Shown piece by piece: positions 10,564 through 19,888 of a stretch of DNA of 64,000 nucleotides. This DNA comes from Azotosporobacter soli. GTDB lineage: Bacteria; Bacillota; Negativicutes; SG130. The stretch is from the NCBI RefSeq assembly GCF_030542965.1, contig NZ_JAUAOA010000003.1, positions 248,001 to 312,000 on the forward strand, written 5' to 3'. The translations under genes and the position numbers were made by a program. The notes beneath the pieces were generated by a model. That model saw only the letters and a program-made list of their open reading frames with translations. It was not told the DNA's origin and made no database searches. Positions within the stretch are counted from its first letter, which is position 1; each line of letters begins with the position of its first letter.

Positions 10564-10668
10564 ACGCTTTTTTCACCTGCCTTGCTTTTTTCACTTTGCC
10601 TCACCATTTCTTTCCCATACATACCAAACCACCCCTTACAAACTCTCATTTTTTCCCATTGCTTCAAC

Positions 10669-10697
10669 AGAATATCCATTATGGATTTAACTGTCAA
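10669..10697 (-). promoter_or_regulatory. Sigma-70 promoter of the RTX lipase gene
   Basis: TTGACA, 17-nt spacer, TATTCT on the minus strand, with the -10 about 105 nt before the start codon. The -35 is a perfect consensus. Confidence 0.7.
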
Positions 10698-10760
10698 CTA
10701 TCTCAAAGCACCTATTTCCCATGTATTAAGTATTCTTGGTTCCACACTCTGCCAAATAAA

Positions 10761-10802
10761 AAATGCTCCGCCTAAAACATACCGTTTTAAGCGGAGCATT
10801 TT
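10761..10802 (-). terminator. Terminator of the 36-codon gene
   Basis: The arms AATGCTCCGC and GCGGAGCATT, with inner TAAAAC/GTTTTA, are followed on the minus strand by TTTTTTATTT. This is a textbook intrinsic terminator, 17 nt past the small gene's stop codon. Confidence 0.85.
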
Positions 10803-10819
10803 CTCATTGCGCACTGCTG

Positions 10820-10930
10820 TTAGCCAAGCAGAGCAAAACGTACAAAGGAGATCACGTTCTTTGCCGCCTGCGGGCGAACTTCGACGCTCTTCTCACTTTT
10901 CATCTGGAACAGGGTAGCCCATACCATCAT
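10820..10930 (-). CDS. 36-residue small protein of unknown function
   Basis: A complete miniature gene: near-consensus promoter (10962-10990), AGGAGG seven nt before ATG 10930, 36 codons ending in TAA at 10820, then a strong terminator. The product begins MMVWATLFQMKSEKSV and ends KNVISFVRFALLG. It has short hydrophobic ends and a basic/charged middle (VEVRPQAAKN), with net positive charge and no cysteine. It could be a membrane-associated small protein, a regulator peptide or a toxin-type peptide; nothing in the sequence decides this. A second in-frame ATG follows the first directly. It lies downstream of, and on the same strand as, the M20 hydrolase gene but has its own promoter. I do not recognise a family. 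Confidence 0.7.
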   Translation of the reverse strand: MMVWATLFQMKSEKSVEVRPQAAKNVISFVRFALLG

Positions 10931-10961
10931 TGCCAATCCTCCTACTACAATACTGTTCGCT

Positions 10962-10990
10962 ATTATATGTCAAATTTTTCTTGTTGGCAA
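10962..10990 (-). promoter_or_regulatory. Sigma-70 promoter of the 36-codon gene
   Basis: TTGCCA, 17-nt spacer, TATAAT on the minus strand. The perfect -10 is about 30 nt before the start codon, giving a leader of roughly 25 nt. An alternative TTGACA lies just before the -10 but with poor spacing to any downstream -10. Confidence 0.75.
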
Positions 10991-11005
10991 GGAGAATCTC
11001 ATGCG

Positions 11006-12244
11006 TTATATCCGGACGGCCGCTAACTTTTTTACGGCTGCCAGCAAGATATCCGCACCAGCTGCAATATCGGCCATTTCGGCATGTTCGGCCGGATTAT
11101 GACTGATGCCGTCGCGGCAAGGGATAAAGAGCATGCCGGTCGGCGCAAGTGCAGCCAGATGCATCGCGTCATGCCCTGCGCCGCTCGGCAGCAGGCGGTG
11201 ACGATAGCCTTGTTCGTGACAAAGCGTTGTCAGCAGCTCTATCATGGAAGCGGCGAGTTTAACCGGCGCTTCTTCGCTTACTACGCTGATTTCAGCAGCA
11301 ACGCCGCGCCGCCTGGTAATTTCTTCGATGGCAGCGTGCAATGCGGCTACGACCGCCAGCTTACTTTCCTGACCAATCCCCCTGATGTCGACGCCCATTT
11401 CGACGCGGCCGGGAATCACATTCATCGCACCCGGTTTAGCCTCAATCACGCCGACAGTTCCAACAATGCCTCCGTCAGCCGCTGCTTTCGCCAATTTTTC
11501 CACCTGCAGAATGATTTCCGCCGCCGCCGCAAGCGCGTCATGACGCAAATCCATCGGCGTCGCGCCGGAATGATCAGCCTGTCCGTTTACGACAATCGTA
11601 AAGCGGCTCGGCGCGGCAATGCCGGACACGATGCCAAGCTGCGCCTTAGCAACTTCCAACACCTTGCCTTGTTCGATATGCAGTTCGAGAAACGCCTTGA
11701 TCGGCATCGCATATTTCGCTTCAGCAACACGCTGCGCGTCAAAACCACGCTGTGCGAGCGCTTCCGCTAGGCTGACGCCGTCTTTATCCCGATACCGTTC
11801 GAGCGCTTCACGCGTCAGTTTGCCGCAAAAAGCTTTGCTGCCCAGCGTCGCAACGCCGAAACGGCTTGATTCCTCGGCCATGAAAACCACCACTTCAATC
11901 GGGTTTGCATGCTGCGCTTTCGCATCGGCCAAACATTGCAGCACCTCGATTGCGGCGAGCACTCCGACGACGCCGTCATAGTTCCCGCCACTCGGTACGC
12001 TGTCAATATGCGAACCCAGCATCACCACCGGCGCCGCCGGATCCGTTCCTGCACGCCTGGCAATCAGGTTGCCGAAGCTGTCTTCCCGCAGCGCCAGACC
12101 GGCCTGGCGCAGCAAGGCTTTTACATAGTCCCGTCCCTGCCAGTCCGCAGCGCCGAAAGCAAGACGCGAAACCCCGCCATCGCTGTCTCGCCCGATTTTT
12201 TCCATTTCAGCAAACGTCTTTGCCAGTCGCGCCTTGTTAATCAT
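11006..12244 (-). CDS. M20 family hydantoinase/carbamoylase-type amidase
   Basis: 412-residue zinc-dependent amidohydrolase of the N-carbamoyl-L-amino-acid hydrolase / allantoate amidohydrolase group (M20). Metal-ligand segments are visible: GSHIDSVPSGGNYDGVVG, the FMAEESSRFG stretch, LELHIEQGKVLE, and a C-terminal SGAGHDAMHLA. The dimerisation domain carries FTIVVNGQADHSGATPMDLR. It cleaves a carbamoyl or ureido amide from an amino-acid derivative in the cytoplasm; whether the substrate is an N-carbamoyl amino acid or allantoate cannot be decided. Start ATG 12244 with AGAGGAG nine nt upstream; a TTG 8 codons earlier is less likely. It follows the HelD stop by 24 nt, so the two may be cotranscribed. 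Confidence 0.88.
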   Translation of the reverse strand: MINKARLAKTFAEMEKIGRDSDGGVSRLAFGAADWQGRDYVKALLRQAGLALREDSFGNLIARRAGTDPAAPVVMLGSHIDSVPSGGNYDGVVGVLAAIEVLQCLADAKAQHANPIEVVVFMAEESSRFGVATLGSKAFCGKLTREALERYRDKDGVSLAEALAQRGFDAQRVAEAKYAMPIKAFLELHIEQGKVLEVAKAQLGIVSGIAAPSRFTIVVNGQADHSGATPMDLRHDALAAAAEIILQVEKLAKAAADGGIVGTVGVIEAKPGAMNVIPGRVEMGVDIRGIGQESKLAVVAALHAAIEEITRRRGVAAEISVVSEEAPVKLAASMIELLTTLCHEQGYRHRLLPSGAGHDAMHLAALAPTGMLFIPCRDGISHNPAEHAEMADIAAGADILLAAVKKLAAVRI

Positions 12245-12268
12245 CCCGCCACGCTCCTCTTCTTTCAA

Positions 12269-14491
12269 TCAGTTTCCCCGCCGCTTGCGCAGCAGAGGCG
12301 TCATCTCTCCCTGATACAGGATATGCAGGTTATGCATTGCCCGCGAGAGCGCCACATACAACAAGCGTGCGTCAAACGGCGTATCTTTGAACGCTTCTTC
12401 CGACGCATCCCAGACGATGACGCCGTCAAACTCTAAGCCCTTCGCCAGTGCTACCGGCAAGACCGAAATGCCGCCCCGGTAGGTTGCGCCATCACCCGAC
12501 ACCAGACAAAGCGGCAGCTCACACTCCGTTTCCGCCCTTTCCGCTTTGAGCGCCGCATAAAGCTCGACGGCCTGCCTTTCTAATTTCGTGATTACAGCGA
12601 TCGATTTCGCGCCGCGCTCCATAAACAAATCGAGCATTGCCGCTGTCCGCTTTACTCCATGCGCAAAGGAGCGGATCTTTTCCGCGGTCGGTTTGCGGCC
12701 AATTTCATAAACCGGAATCGCACGGCTGTGTCCCTGTGGCATCACGCGGTTAAAGATATCGATGATCTCTTTCGCCGAACGATAGCTATGCAGGATTTCG
12801 CGGTATTCGGCCTTGGCATCGGCAAACACTTCCTTGATCACGACGTTCCAGCTCGCGATGCTGCGGTACGAATGAATCCCCTGCGACAAATCGCCCATAA
12901 TCGTAAACGAACCGTTGGCCGACAGTCGCTTCAGCACGACAAATTCCAGCGCGTTCAAATCCTGCGCCTCATCAATAACCATGTGATCGAAGCGATCCAT
13001 ATGACTCCAGCCGTTCAGCAGCATCGCCAGATATGCGAGCGGCGCCAAATCTTCGCGCTCCACCTGTCCAGCGTCGAAGACCGCCTGACTATGACGACGA
13101 ATCGCATCAAGGTCGTAATTGGTATCTTTCACCGGTTTAAAGATGCCTTTTTTATTGAAGACATCACGATACGCATCAAGCAATGACGGCGCGTGCCAGC
13201 TTTTCGCATGCTTCTTCAAAAAGGTAGCCGCCTCTTTACGACAGCGCTTCAATTCCTCTTCCGTGCCCTTGCCTTTCTCAAAACGCGCCTGCATGACATC
13301 GAGATAATTGTTCACCTTAAAATTGACAAAGCGCCCCAGCATTTCAAGCCGCTCCCGATAGGGCGAAGCGGCGGCTTCCATAAATTGATTAAGCTGTTCG
13401 CGCGCCGTGATCGTCAGCACTCCTGCAAAGAGCGAGATGTCTTCCAGCTTCAGACAAAACGCGCGCGCTTTTTGCTCGACGTAATTTTCGAGAATTTGAA
13501 TAAAATCGAGTGATCCCTTAAGACGCGCGGTATCTTCGAGCAGCTTTACCGCGGTCCGGTCTTCGCCTGACAAAATCATCTCCAAACGTTTGTCGGCGGC
13601 GACATTCCAGGTTTGCTGCGTAATCGCCGCAGCCAGATCGTCCCAGACCATCTGCTTGACGTCAGCCGCGTCAATCTCAGGCAACAACTCGGAAATATAA
13701 TCGAGAAAAATACGATTCGGCGCAATAACGATAAGTTTTTCCGGATTCAGCTTTCCGTTATAAAGCAGGAACGAAAGGCGATGCAGACCAATCGTGCTCT
13801 TGCCGGAACCGGCTACGCCCTGAATCACGGTCACCTGGTTCAGCGGTTCACGAATGATCTTGTTCTGCTCCGCCTGAATGGAAGTAATGATGTCTTTCAA
13901 CTTGTCCGCCGCACCCTCGCGCAATCGTTCGCGCAGTGCCGGATCGGCCAGCAGCGCTTCCTCCTGACGGTTCAAAACCTGGTTTAAAATATAATTATCC
14001 ATCACCGCCTGCAGCTGTCCCTGCGCGATTTTATACTGTCGTTTCAGGCTGACAGCACCGCTGTAATGGTAGCGATCCATCACAGAATAACTGGCCCGTC
14101 CGTCATAGCATTCGTAAAAAACAGTCGCGACCGGATCACGCCAGTCAAAAACTAAAATATCCGCCGGTCCATTTATTTCGAGCCGCGCCGCTTTGCAGCG
14201 CCCGATATAAAAAGGTAAAAATTCATCCGTGCCGTCTTCTTTAAAATCCACGCGGCCAAAATACGGATTCGCCAATGCATTGTCCAAATCAAAGATTTTT
14301 TTGCTGTTGTCGCCGCGCAGCATCGCATGCACATAGGCGCTCACTTCATCTTTGATCGCCAGCGCATTTTGCCGTCGGTTGAAACGGTCGTCAATATCAT
14401 GCTGCAACTGTGCAATAATTTCTTGCATCTCTGCCCTCGTTTGGGCAAGATGCTGCTCTTCCTTATTAAAATCAGCGTGCTGTTCTTCCAT
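12269..14491 (-). CDS. helD: HelD-like UvrD-family ATPase
   Basis: 740-residue superfamily 1 ATPase of the HelD type, which in Firmicutes binds RNA polymerase and helps release it from stalled or terminated complexes. Order: an N-terminal coiled coil (about 1-55) that in the family reaches the secondary channel, a 1A domain with Walker A GVAGSGKST (225-233), an inserted helical arm, Walker B MVIDEAQDLN, and a C-terminal 2A region with AKGLEFDGVIVWDASEE and YVALSRAMHNLHIL. The length is typical of family members. Start ATG 14491 with GGGAGG seven nt upstream; an ATG/GTG seven codons earlier has no good ribosome site. The gene precedes the M20 hydrolase gene in the same direction; a functional link is not evident. 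Confidence 0.88.
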   Translation of the reverse strand: MEEQHADFNKEEQHLAQTRAEMQEIIAQLQHDIDDRFNRRQNALAIKDEVSAYVHAMLRGDNSKKIFDLDNALANPYFGRVDFKEDGTDEFLPFYIGRCKAARLEINGPADILVFDWRDPVATVFYECYDGRASYSVMDRYHYSGAVSLKRQYKIAQGQLQAVMDNYILNQVLNRQEEALLADPALRERLREGAADKLKDIITSIQAEQNKIIREPLNQVTVIQGVAGSGKSTIGLHRLSFLLYNGKLNPEKLIVIAPNRIFLDYISELLPEIDAADVKQMVWDDLAAAITQQTWNVAADKRLEMILSGEDRTAVKLLEDTARLKGSLDFIQILENYVEQKARAFCLKLEDISLFAGVLTITAREQLNQFMEAAASPYRERLEMLGRFVNFKVNNYLDVMQARFEKGKGTEEELKRCRKEAATFLKKHAKSWHAPSLLDAYRDVFNKKGIFKPVKDTNYDLDAIRRHSQAVFDAGQVEREDLAPLAYLAMLLNGWSHMDRFDHMVIDEAQDLNALEFVVLKRLSANGSFTIMGDLSQGIHSYRSIASWNVVIKEVFADAKAEYREILHSYRSAKEIIDIFNRVMPQGHSRAIPVYEIGRKPTAEKIRSFAHGVKRTAAMLDLFMERGAKSIAVITKLERQAVELYAALKAERAETECELPLCLVSGDGATYRGGISVLPVALAKGLEFDGVIVWDASEEAFKDTPFDARLLYVALSRAMHNLHILYQGEMTPLLRKRRGN

Positions 14492-14536
14492 AAATCCTCC
14501 CGTTTTTATCACTGCAGCGTTTTGCCCGCTGCTTTT

Positions 14537-15391
14537 CTATTTGCGCAAGCTCGACGGCGGCAACTGCTTATATTTTTTAAACAAGCGACTGAAATAATTG
14601 ATATCGTCAAAACCGACCGCCATCGCCACTTCGCTGATATTCATGCTGCTTTGCTGCAATAACTGCACGGCACGGTTAATTCGCAAATGATTCACGTATT
14701 CAACCGGCGCTTTGCCGGTAACGCTTTTGAACTGACGGCAAAAATGCGGTCCGCTCATATTGGCCAATGAAGCCAAGTGAGGCAAAGTAATTTTGTTCGC
14801 ATATTCGCACTCGACGTATTCGAGTATCGGTTTCATTTGCTGCAGCCGCCGTTCCTGCCGTTGCCGTTTCGCAGGGCTCTCCTTATCTTGATGACGCCGG
14901 AGTAAGCAAACCAGAATCCGGTAACAGCAAGCCTTAACCGCCAGTTCATAGCCGACTTCCTGTGCATTAAACTCAGACACCAAACACTGAATTTCTTCAC
15001 GCAACTCTGCATCCTCGCCAATCCAATTTTTAAAACAAATTTGATTGTTCATCAGCGGCGTCATATAGCGGATTTGACAAAAATCCATCTGACTGCTGAG
15101 CAAGAATGATAAGTCCATCTTGATTACATGATAAATCAAATGCTGGCAGTGGTTCTCACCGAAATGAAGTTCATTGCCGTTGATCACCACGACCGCTCCG
15201 GGAACGAGCGAAAATTCACTGGAATTGCAATGAATCATGCCTTTGCCCTTTTCGCACCAGACCATTTGAAATTCGCTGTGCCAGTGCCGTTCAAAAATCG
15301 GCCCGATGGTAAATTGTTCATGCCGTACCACCTTGAGCGGAAAATCACGCTTGAGATTTTCCCGCCACTGACCGTCATCATCGACTTTCAT
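14537..15391 (-). CDS. AraC-family transcriptional regulator
   Basis: 284-residue regulator. A cupin-like sensor domain (about 10-150, with ERHWHSEFQMVWCEKGKGMI and PGAVVVINGNELHF) is followed by a double helix-turn-helix DNA-binding domain (about 185-284) with ISEVAMAVGFDDINYFSRLF. It probably binds a small effector in the cupin and switches nearby genes. It is divergent from the MFS transporter gene at 15531 (140-nt gap), which is the natural candidate target. Start ATG 15391 with GGGGTGG upstream; a GTG three codons earlier is possible. Confidence 0.88.
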   Translation of the reverse strand: MKVDDDGQWRENLKRDFPLKVVRHEQFTIGPIFERHWHSEFQMVWCEKGKGMIHCNSSEFSLVPGAVVVINGNELHFGENHCQHLIYHVIKMDLSFLLSSQMDFCQIRYMTPLMNNQICFKNWIGEDAELREEIQCLVSEFNAQEVGYELAVKACCYRILVCLLRRHQDKESPAKRQRQERRLQQMKPILEYVECEYANKITLPHLASLANMSGPHFCRQFKSVTGKAPVEYVNHLRINRAVQLLQQSSMNISEVAMAVGFDDINYFSRLFKKYKQLPPSSLRK

Positions 15392-15530
15392 GCAAACCAC
15401 CCCGTCAATATCATGCTAGTTTAGCGCAACATACTCCATGTATTTTCCTTTGATAATCTATATAATACTATCATATCCGCATCTACAAAACAGCAACTTC
15501 ATGCTATTATGACGAGAAAGAGGTGCCCTT

Positions 15531-16733
15531 ATGTCCCAACTAGTGCAGCAACTGCGGACGATGGACCGCAACTATTTTTATTTCCTCCTTTCGACCGCCT
15601 TCATCGGCATCGCGCAAAGCGTCGACGGCGCGACACTGACCAATTACCTGCGCGACAATCTCGGCATGATGATTCTGGAGCGTTCCGCGCTCGAATTTCC
15701 GCGCGAGCTGCCCGGACTATTGATCGTCTTCATCATCGGCGCCCTCTCTTCGCTCGGCGACATCAAAACAACCGTCATCGCCAACATCCTGGCTGCCGGC
15801 GGCATGTTCGCGCTCGGCATCATACCGCCGGACTACACGTTGGTCGTCATCTTCATTTTTATCTACAACATGGGCACGCATATTTATATGCCGATGTCCA
15901 ACAGTATCGGCATGAGCTTCGCCAGCGCCGCAGACCTCGGCAAGAAACTCGGCCGTATGAATGCGGTCAATACGGCGGCGCTGGTCAGCAGCAGCGCTAT
16001 TCTCTGGGCGCTGTTTCGTTTTTTCCACATCAGCTTTACCGCCGCGTTCAGCATCGGCGCCGTCGCTTACCTCTGCGCCGCCTTTTGCCTGAGTAAAGTG
16101 CATAGCGCAACCGCAAGCAAAAAGAACAGCCGTCTTGTGCTGCGCAAGGAATATGCTCTCTACTACTGGCTGTGCGTCCTCTTCGGTGCGCGCAAGCAAA
16201 TTTTCATCACATTCGGTCCTTGGGTACTGGTCGATATTTTCCATCAACCCGTTACGACGATGACCATCCTCTTCTTCATCATTTCTCTGACCGGCATCGT
16301 CGTTAAACCCTGGATCGGCCGGATGATCGACACGCTGGGCGAACGGCGCGTCCTCTGCGGCGAAGCAGTCGCGTTCCTCTTCGTCTGCCTCGGTTACGCG
16401 TTCGCCACCGACCTGCTGCCACAGGCGCAGGCGCTGCTTCTGATTTGCGCCTGTTACATTCTCGACCAGTCGATGAGTTCGGTCAGCATGGCCCGCGCCA
16501 CCTACATGCGCAAACTGGCGCTGACGCCGGCCGACATTTCGCCCAGCCTCTCGATGGGTACCAGCATCGACCACATCGTAACCATGTTCTTGCCGATCCT
16601 CGGCGGCATCGTTTGGTATAACGGCGGCCCGAACGGCTATAAACTCGTTTTTCTCGGCGGCGCGCTCATCGCCTTGCTGAATTTTTTCTCCGCCCGCTTT
16701 ATCAATTTGACAGCGCACAAAAGCAACAACTAG
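15531..16733 (+). CDS. MFS-type transporter
   Basis: 400-residue integral membrane protein with about 12 predicted helices and the fold of the major facilitator superfamily. Between helices 2-3 there is a charged loop (SSLGDIKTT), and the central loop is SKVHSATASKKNSRLVLRKE. The loop before the helix-8/9 region (GRMIDTLGERRVL) resembles the family's motif A. Substrate cannot be told from sequence. Start ATG 15531 with AAGAGGTG upstream. It is followed by a strong terminator, so it is a single-gene unit, divergent from the AraC gene. Confidence 0.8.
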   Translation: MSQLVQQLRTMDRNYFYFLLSTAFIGIAQSVDGATLTNYLRDNLGMMILERSALEFPRELPGLLIVFIIGALSSLGDIKTTVIANILAAGGMFALGIIPPDYTLVVIFIFIYNMGTHIYMPMSNSIGMSFASAADLGKKLGRMNAVNTAALVSSSAILWALFRFFHISFTAAFSIGAVAYLCAAFCLSKVHSATASKKNSRLVLRKEYALYYWLCVLFGARKQIFITFGPWVLVDIFHQPVTTMTILFFIISLTGIVVKPWIGRMIDTLGERRVLCGEAVAFLFVCLGYAFATDLLPQAQALLLICACYILDQSMSSVSMARATYMRKLALTPADISPSLSMGTSIDHIVTMFLPILGGIVWYNGGPNGYKLVFLGGALIALLNFFSARFINLTAHKSNN

Positions 16734-16750
16734 GCTTGCTAAGATAAAGA

Positions 16751-16784
16751 AAACCCGTCTTTTTTAGGACGGGTTTTCTTTTTT
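16751..16784 (+). terminator. Terminator of the MFS gene
   Basis: The arms AAACCCGTC and GACGGGTTT are followed by TTCTTTTTT. Confidence 0.9.
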
Positions 16785-16842
16785 ATGACAACTTTACTTT
16801 AAACAACATTCCATATTCTCTTTTATTACCAGACTCTTTTTC

Positions 16843-16871
16843 TTGTATCTCTTGTTTACAATTGTTATAAT
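16843..16871 (+). promoter_or_regulatory. Sigma-70 promoter of the purine permease gene
   Basis: TTGTAT, 17-nt spacer, TATAAT. The leader is only about 35 nt, leaving no room for a purine riboswitch. Confidence 0.65.
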
Positions 16872-16910
16872 GTCGTTTATGTCCCTAAACTGCAATAATT
16901 GAGGTGTATT

Positions 16911-18209
16911 ATGAAAAAATGGTTTGAATTGGAACAGCGCGGCAGTTCGGTTTCCACGGAACTGATCGCCGGTTTCACGACGTTCCTCACAATGGCCTAT
17001 GCCGTCATCGTCATTCCCGCGGTGCTCAGCAGCACCGGTATGGATTTTAACGGCGCCTTTCTCGCCACCGGACTGACGATCATCGTCGCAACGCTGATCA
17101 TGGGAATTTTCGCCAACTATCCGATCGTAATCGGCCCCGGCCTCGGACTCAACGCTTATCTGGCCTACAGCGTCGTCTCGGGCAGCGGGCACAGCTGGCA
17201 AACGGCGCTTGGTGCAGTCTGCCTGTCCGGCATCTTGTTCTTCCTGATCTCACTCACGCCGCTGCGTTCGATTTTACTCGAAGCGATTCCCGCCAGTTTA
17301 AAGCATGCGATCACCGCCGGCATCGGCCTTTTCGTCTGCTTCATCGGCCTGCAGAGCGCCAAAGTGGTCGTCGCATCGCCGGCCACGCTCGTTACGCTGG
17401 GAAAACTCAGCGAGCCGACCGCGCTTCTCTCCTGCATCGGCCTGATCCTCTCGCTGGTCTTGATGGTCTACCGCGTAAAAGCTGCCTTGATCGTCGGCAT
17501 GCTGATCACCGGCATCCTGGCTTACTGGCAGGGTATGCTGGTACTGCCGGAACACAGCCTGGTCGTACCCAACGGTTTAGAGAAGACACTGCTGCAACTC
17601 GATCTCTCCTCGATCTGGCAGCAAGGTCTCTACTCCGTCGTCTTCACTTTTTTGCTGATCACGCTCTTTGATACGACCGGTACACTGCTCGGCATCGCCG
17701 AACAGGCTCATATTCTTAAAGACGGCCGTTTGCCGCGCGCGCGCGGCGCATTCCTGGCCGATGCCACCGGCACCGTGATCGGATCGCTGCTTGGCACCAG
17801 CCCGACTGCAACGTATATTGAATCCGGTTCCGGCGTCGCGGCCGGCGGTCGCACCGGCCTAACTGCGGTAACGGTCGCCGCCTTAATGACGCTGACGCTC
17901 TTCTTCGCGCCGTGGGCCAAAGTGCTCTCGACGATTCCGGCCGTTACCGCTCCGCCTTTGATTATCGTCGGTTTTTTCATGATGAACAGCCTGCGTCACA
18001 TCGACTGGCAAAACATCGAAGAAGCGTTCCCTGCCTTCTTGATCATGGCGACGATGCCGCTGACCTACAGCATCGCGACCGGCATCGGCCTCGGTTTCAT
18101 CGTTTATCCGCTTTTAAAGCTGCTACGCGGCAAATATGGCGAAGTGCATCCGATCTTATATCTCTTTATGGCGTTGTTCGTCTTTCAGATGACGTTGCAA
18201 AGTCATTAA
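16911..18209 (+). CDS. NCS2 family AzgA-type purine permease
   Basis: 432-residue permease of the nucleobase:cation symporter-2 family, hypoxanthine/guanine (AzgA/PbuG-like) branch. It has about 13-14 membrane segments. Hallmarks are STELIAGFTTFLTMAYAVIV at the N-terminus, FLATGLT, FANYPIVIGPGLGLNAYLAY, the substrate-site region TFLLITLFDTTGTLLGIAEQ, and SPTATYIESGSGVAAGGRTG. It imports purine bases across the inner membrane. Start ATG 16911 with TTGAGGTG upstream. A bidirectional terminator follows at its stop. Confidence 0.92.
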   Translation: MKKWFELEQRGSSVSTELIAGFTTFLTMAYAVIVIPAVLSSTGMDFNGAFLATGLTIIVATLIMGIFANYPIVIGPGLGLNAYLAYSVVSGSGHSWQTALGAVCLSGILFFLISLTPLRSILLEAIPASLKHAITAGIGLFVCFIGLQSAKVVVASPATLVTLGKLSEPTALLSCIGLILSLVLMVYRVKAALIVGMLITGILAYWQGMLVLPEHSLVVPNGLEKTLLQLDLSSIWQQGLYSVVFTFLLITLFDTTGTLLGIAEQAHILKDGRLPRARGAFLADATGTVIGSLLGTSPTATYIESGSGVAAGGRTGLTAVTVAALMTLTLFFAPWAKVLSTIPAVTAPPLIIVGFFMMNSLRHIDWQNIEEAFPAFLIMATMPLTYSIATGIGLGFIVYPLLKLLRGKYGEVHPILYLFMALFVFQMTLQSH

Positions 18210-18256
18210 AAAGAACGCGGCTCCCTTGCTAACGCAAGTGGAGCCGCGTTCTTTTT
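18209..18256. terminator. Bidirectional terminator between convergent genes
   Basis: The 14-bp arms AAAGAACGCGGCTC and GAGCCGCGTTCTTT with inner CTTGC/GCAAG. The tail is T5 on the plus strand; on the minus strand the end of the stem merges with TTTTTAATGAC. Confidence 0.9.
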
Positions 18257-18263
18257 AACTTTT

Positions 18264-19856
18264 TTACTGGCTCATATCCTGGCAAATGCCGTAGAGTTTT
18301 TGGTATTCCCGTTCGGCGTAAGAATCGGTCATGCCGGCGATATAATCGGCAACGGTACGCAATAACGCCAATTTGAAATCGAGGCGGTCGACTTCGATCC
18401 GCTGCCCCTGTGCGGCAGAAAAGTTGTCCCAGGATTCTTTCGCATAGCAATGTTCGAACGTCACGCGAACCTGCGCCGGATCGTCAAACAAAGGCCGGGC
18501 AAAGGCCAGCGGGTTGCCCTGGCTGCGCAGATACTCACGAAATACCGATTCGATCGCGCTGTCCGACATTTGCTGCGGCGACGTGACATATGCTTCGAAT
18601 AAGCGCTTGATGACGAATTCGCCGCGGCCGTCCATCCGTTTTACGCTGCGCGAATTTAAGATCACGTTCTTCAAACGGTATTGCAGCAGCTTATCGGCTA
18701 ATCGCGTCGTGCCGTCAAAGCCCATCAAACGTGAAATTTCAGGATTATAACGCACCTTCATCTGTTCTCCGTCTTCCTGCGGCTTCTCCAGCAATATGCC
18801 GGGATTGGCAAGCGGCGTCGGATCGGTGAGCAGTTTCTTCATGCGCTGGATGTAACTGTCGGTCAGCCAGTTGACGATATATTTCGGTACCGCCTGAATG
18901 AAAAGGTTGCGGTCGGAAATGTAATTCGTCACTGTGCGGCGTGTCGCGCCTTTAATCTTATTGGCAGTCAGCATCAAATCAAAGATACGGAAGTCCGCCT
19001 CGGCAAACTCCGGCATTTCTTTGACCAGGTCGCGCCGCTCATATTCTTGAATCGGCATTTCAAACACGTCGATGATCCGCTTTGGCGTCAGGTAATTACA
19101 GGATAACGCGTCTTCGATATCATGGTGGCGCTGCGCGATCTTGTCGGCAATCGCAACGGCCAAGCATTCGCCGCTCCAAATATAATGGCCGTCCGCCTGC
19201 AGGCGCTGCAGATATTTGCTGTAATAAGCCGGAATCTCGCGTTTGCCGTAAGTGATCGTGCTATGGAACAAAATGCCCGACAGCGCGAACAGCGTCAGTT
19301 CCATGCTGAAATTCTGATAGCTGCGGCTCAAATCCTCCAAGATGCGAATGCTTTGCCAGTTGTGCTTAAAACCTTCGTGCAGCTTCAGGCGCAAGCGGTC
19401 TTCGCCCTCATCGGCCAGGTAACGGTTGATGCCAAGCTTGGTATTGATCTTCTTGTTTTGGTACGACAGAATCGCGTCGATCGTCCGCTCTCCGGCATGG
19501 CCGAACGGCGTATGTCCGAGATCATGGCCGAGTGCGATCGCTTCGACCAGATCCTGATCGAGGCCGAGCGCCTTGGCAATCGTCTTGCCGATTTGCGCCA
19601 CTTCAAGCGAATGCGTCAATCGATTACGGGCATGGTCATCATGCCCGTCGCCGTACACCTGCGTCTTGCCCGCCAAGCGTAATAAATTTCGGCTATAGAG
19701 GATGCGATCGCGATCGCGCATAAATACGGTGCGATACGATTGCATCCCTTTCGTCCGTTTATTGATTCCCGCACTGATATGAAAATAATCCTTCAGCGGT
19801 CGACCAGCCAGTCCGGCGAACGTCTTGCGTACCCGCTCCTCATACGTTTCACTCAT
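18264..19856 (-). CDS. dGTPase-like HD-domain triphosphohydrolase
   Basis: 530-residue deoxynucleoside triphosphate triphosphohydrolase (dGTPase family), releasing a deoxynucleoside and tripolyphosphate. HD metal-site motifs are present: RNRLTHSLEVAQIG, IALGHDLGHTPFGHAGERTID, and later histidine/aspartate helices. It is longer than the roughly 330-480 residues of many Firmicute members and keeps a long C-terminal region. Start ATG 19856 with GGGAGG nine nt upstream; earlier in-frame starts lie inside the intergenic gap and lack ribosome sites. It is 32 nt downstream of the nuclease-like gene on the same strand, so the two are probably one operon. Confidence 0.88.
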   Translation of the reverse strand: MSETYEERVRKTFAGLAGRPLKDYFHISAGINKRTKGMQSYRTVFMRDRDRILYSRNLLRLAGKTQVYGDGHDDHARNRLTHSLEVAQIGKTIAKALGLDQDLVEAIALGHDLGHTPFGHAGERTIDAILSYQNKKINTKLGINRYLADEGEDRLRLKLHEGFKHNWQSIRILEDLSRSYQNFSMELTLFALSGILFHSTITYGKREIPAYYSKYLQRLQADGHYIWSGECLAVAIADKIAQRHHDIEDALSCNYLTPKRIIDVFEMPIQEYERRDLVKEMPEFAEADFRIFDLMLTANKIKGATRRTVTNYISDRNLFIQAVPKYIVNWLTDSYIQRMKKLLTDPTPLANPGILLEKPQEDGEQMKVRYNPEISRLMGFDGTTRLADKLLQYRLKNVILNSRSVKRMDGRGEFVIKRLFEAYVTSPQQMSDSAIESVFREYLRSQGNPLAFARPLFDDPAQVRVTFEHCYAKESWDNFSAAQGQRIEVDRLDFKLALLRTVADYIAGMTDSYAEREYQKLYGICQDMSQ

Positions 19857-19888
19857 CGCAGTTCCTCCCCGCCTTGCGCCGCAGTTCA

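Noticed and set aside
15717-16718. 333-codon minus-strand frame inside the MFS gene
   Set aside because: Complement of a real transporter; highly charged composition typical of antisense translation of membrane proteins.
16803-16910. Purine riboswitch in front of the purine permease gene
   Set aside because: The leader after the likely promoter is about 35 nt and lacks the conserved purine-aptamer loops.
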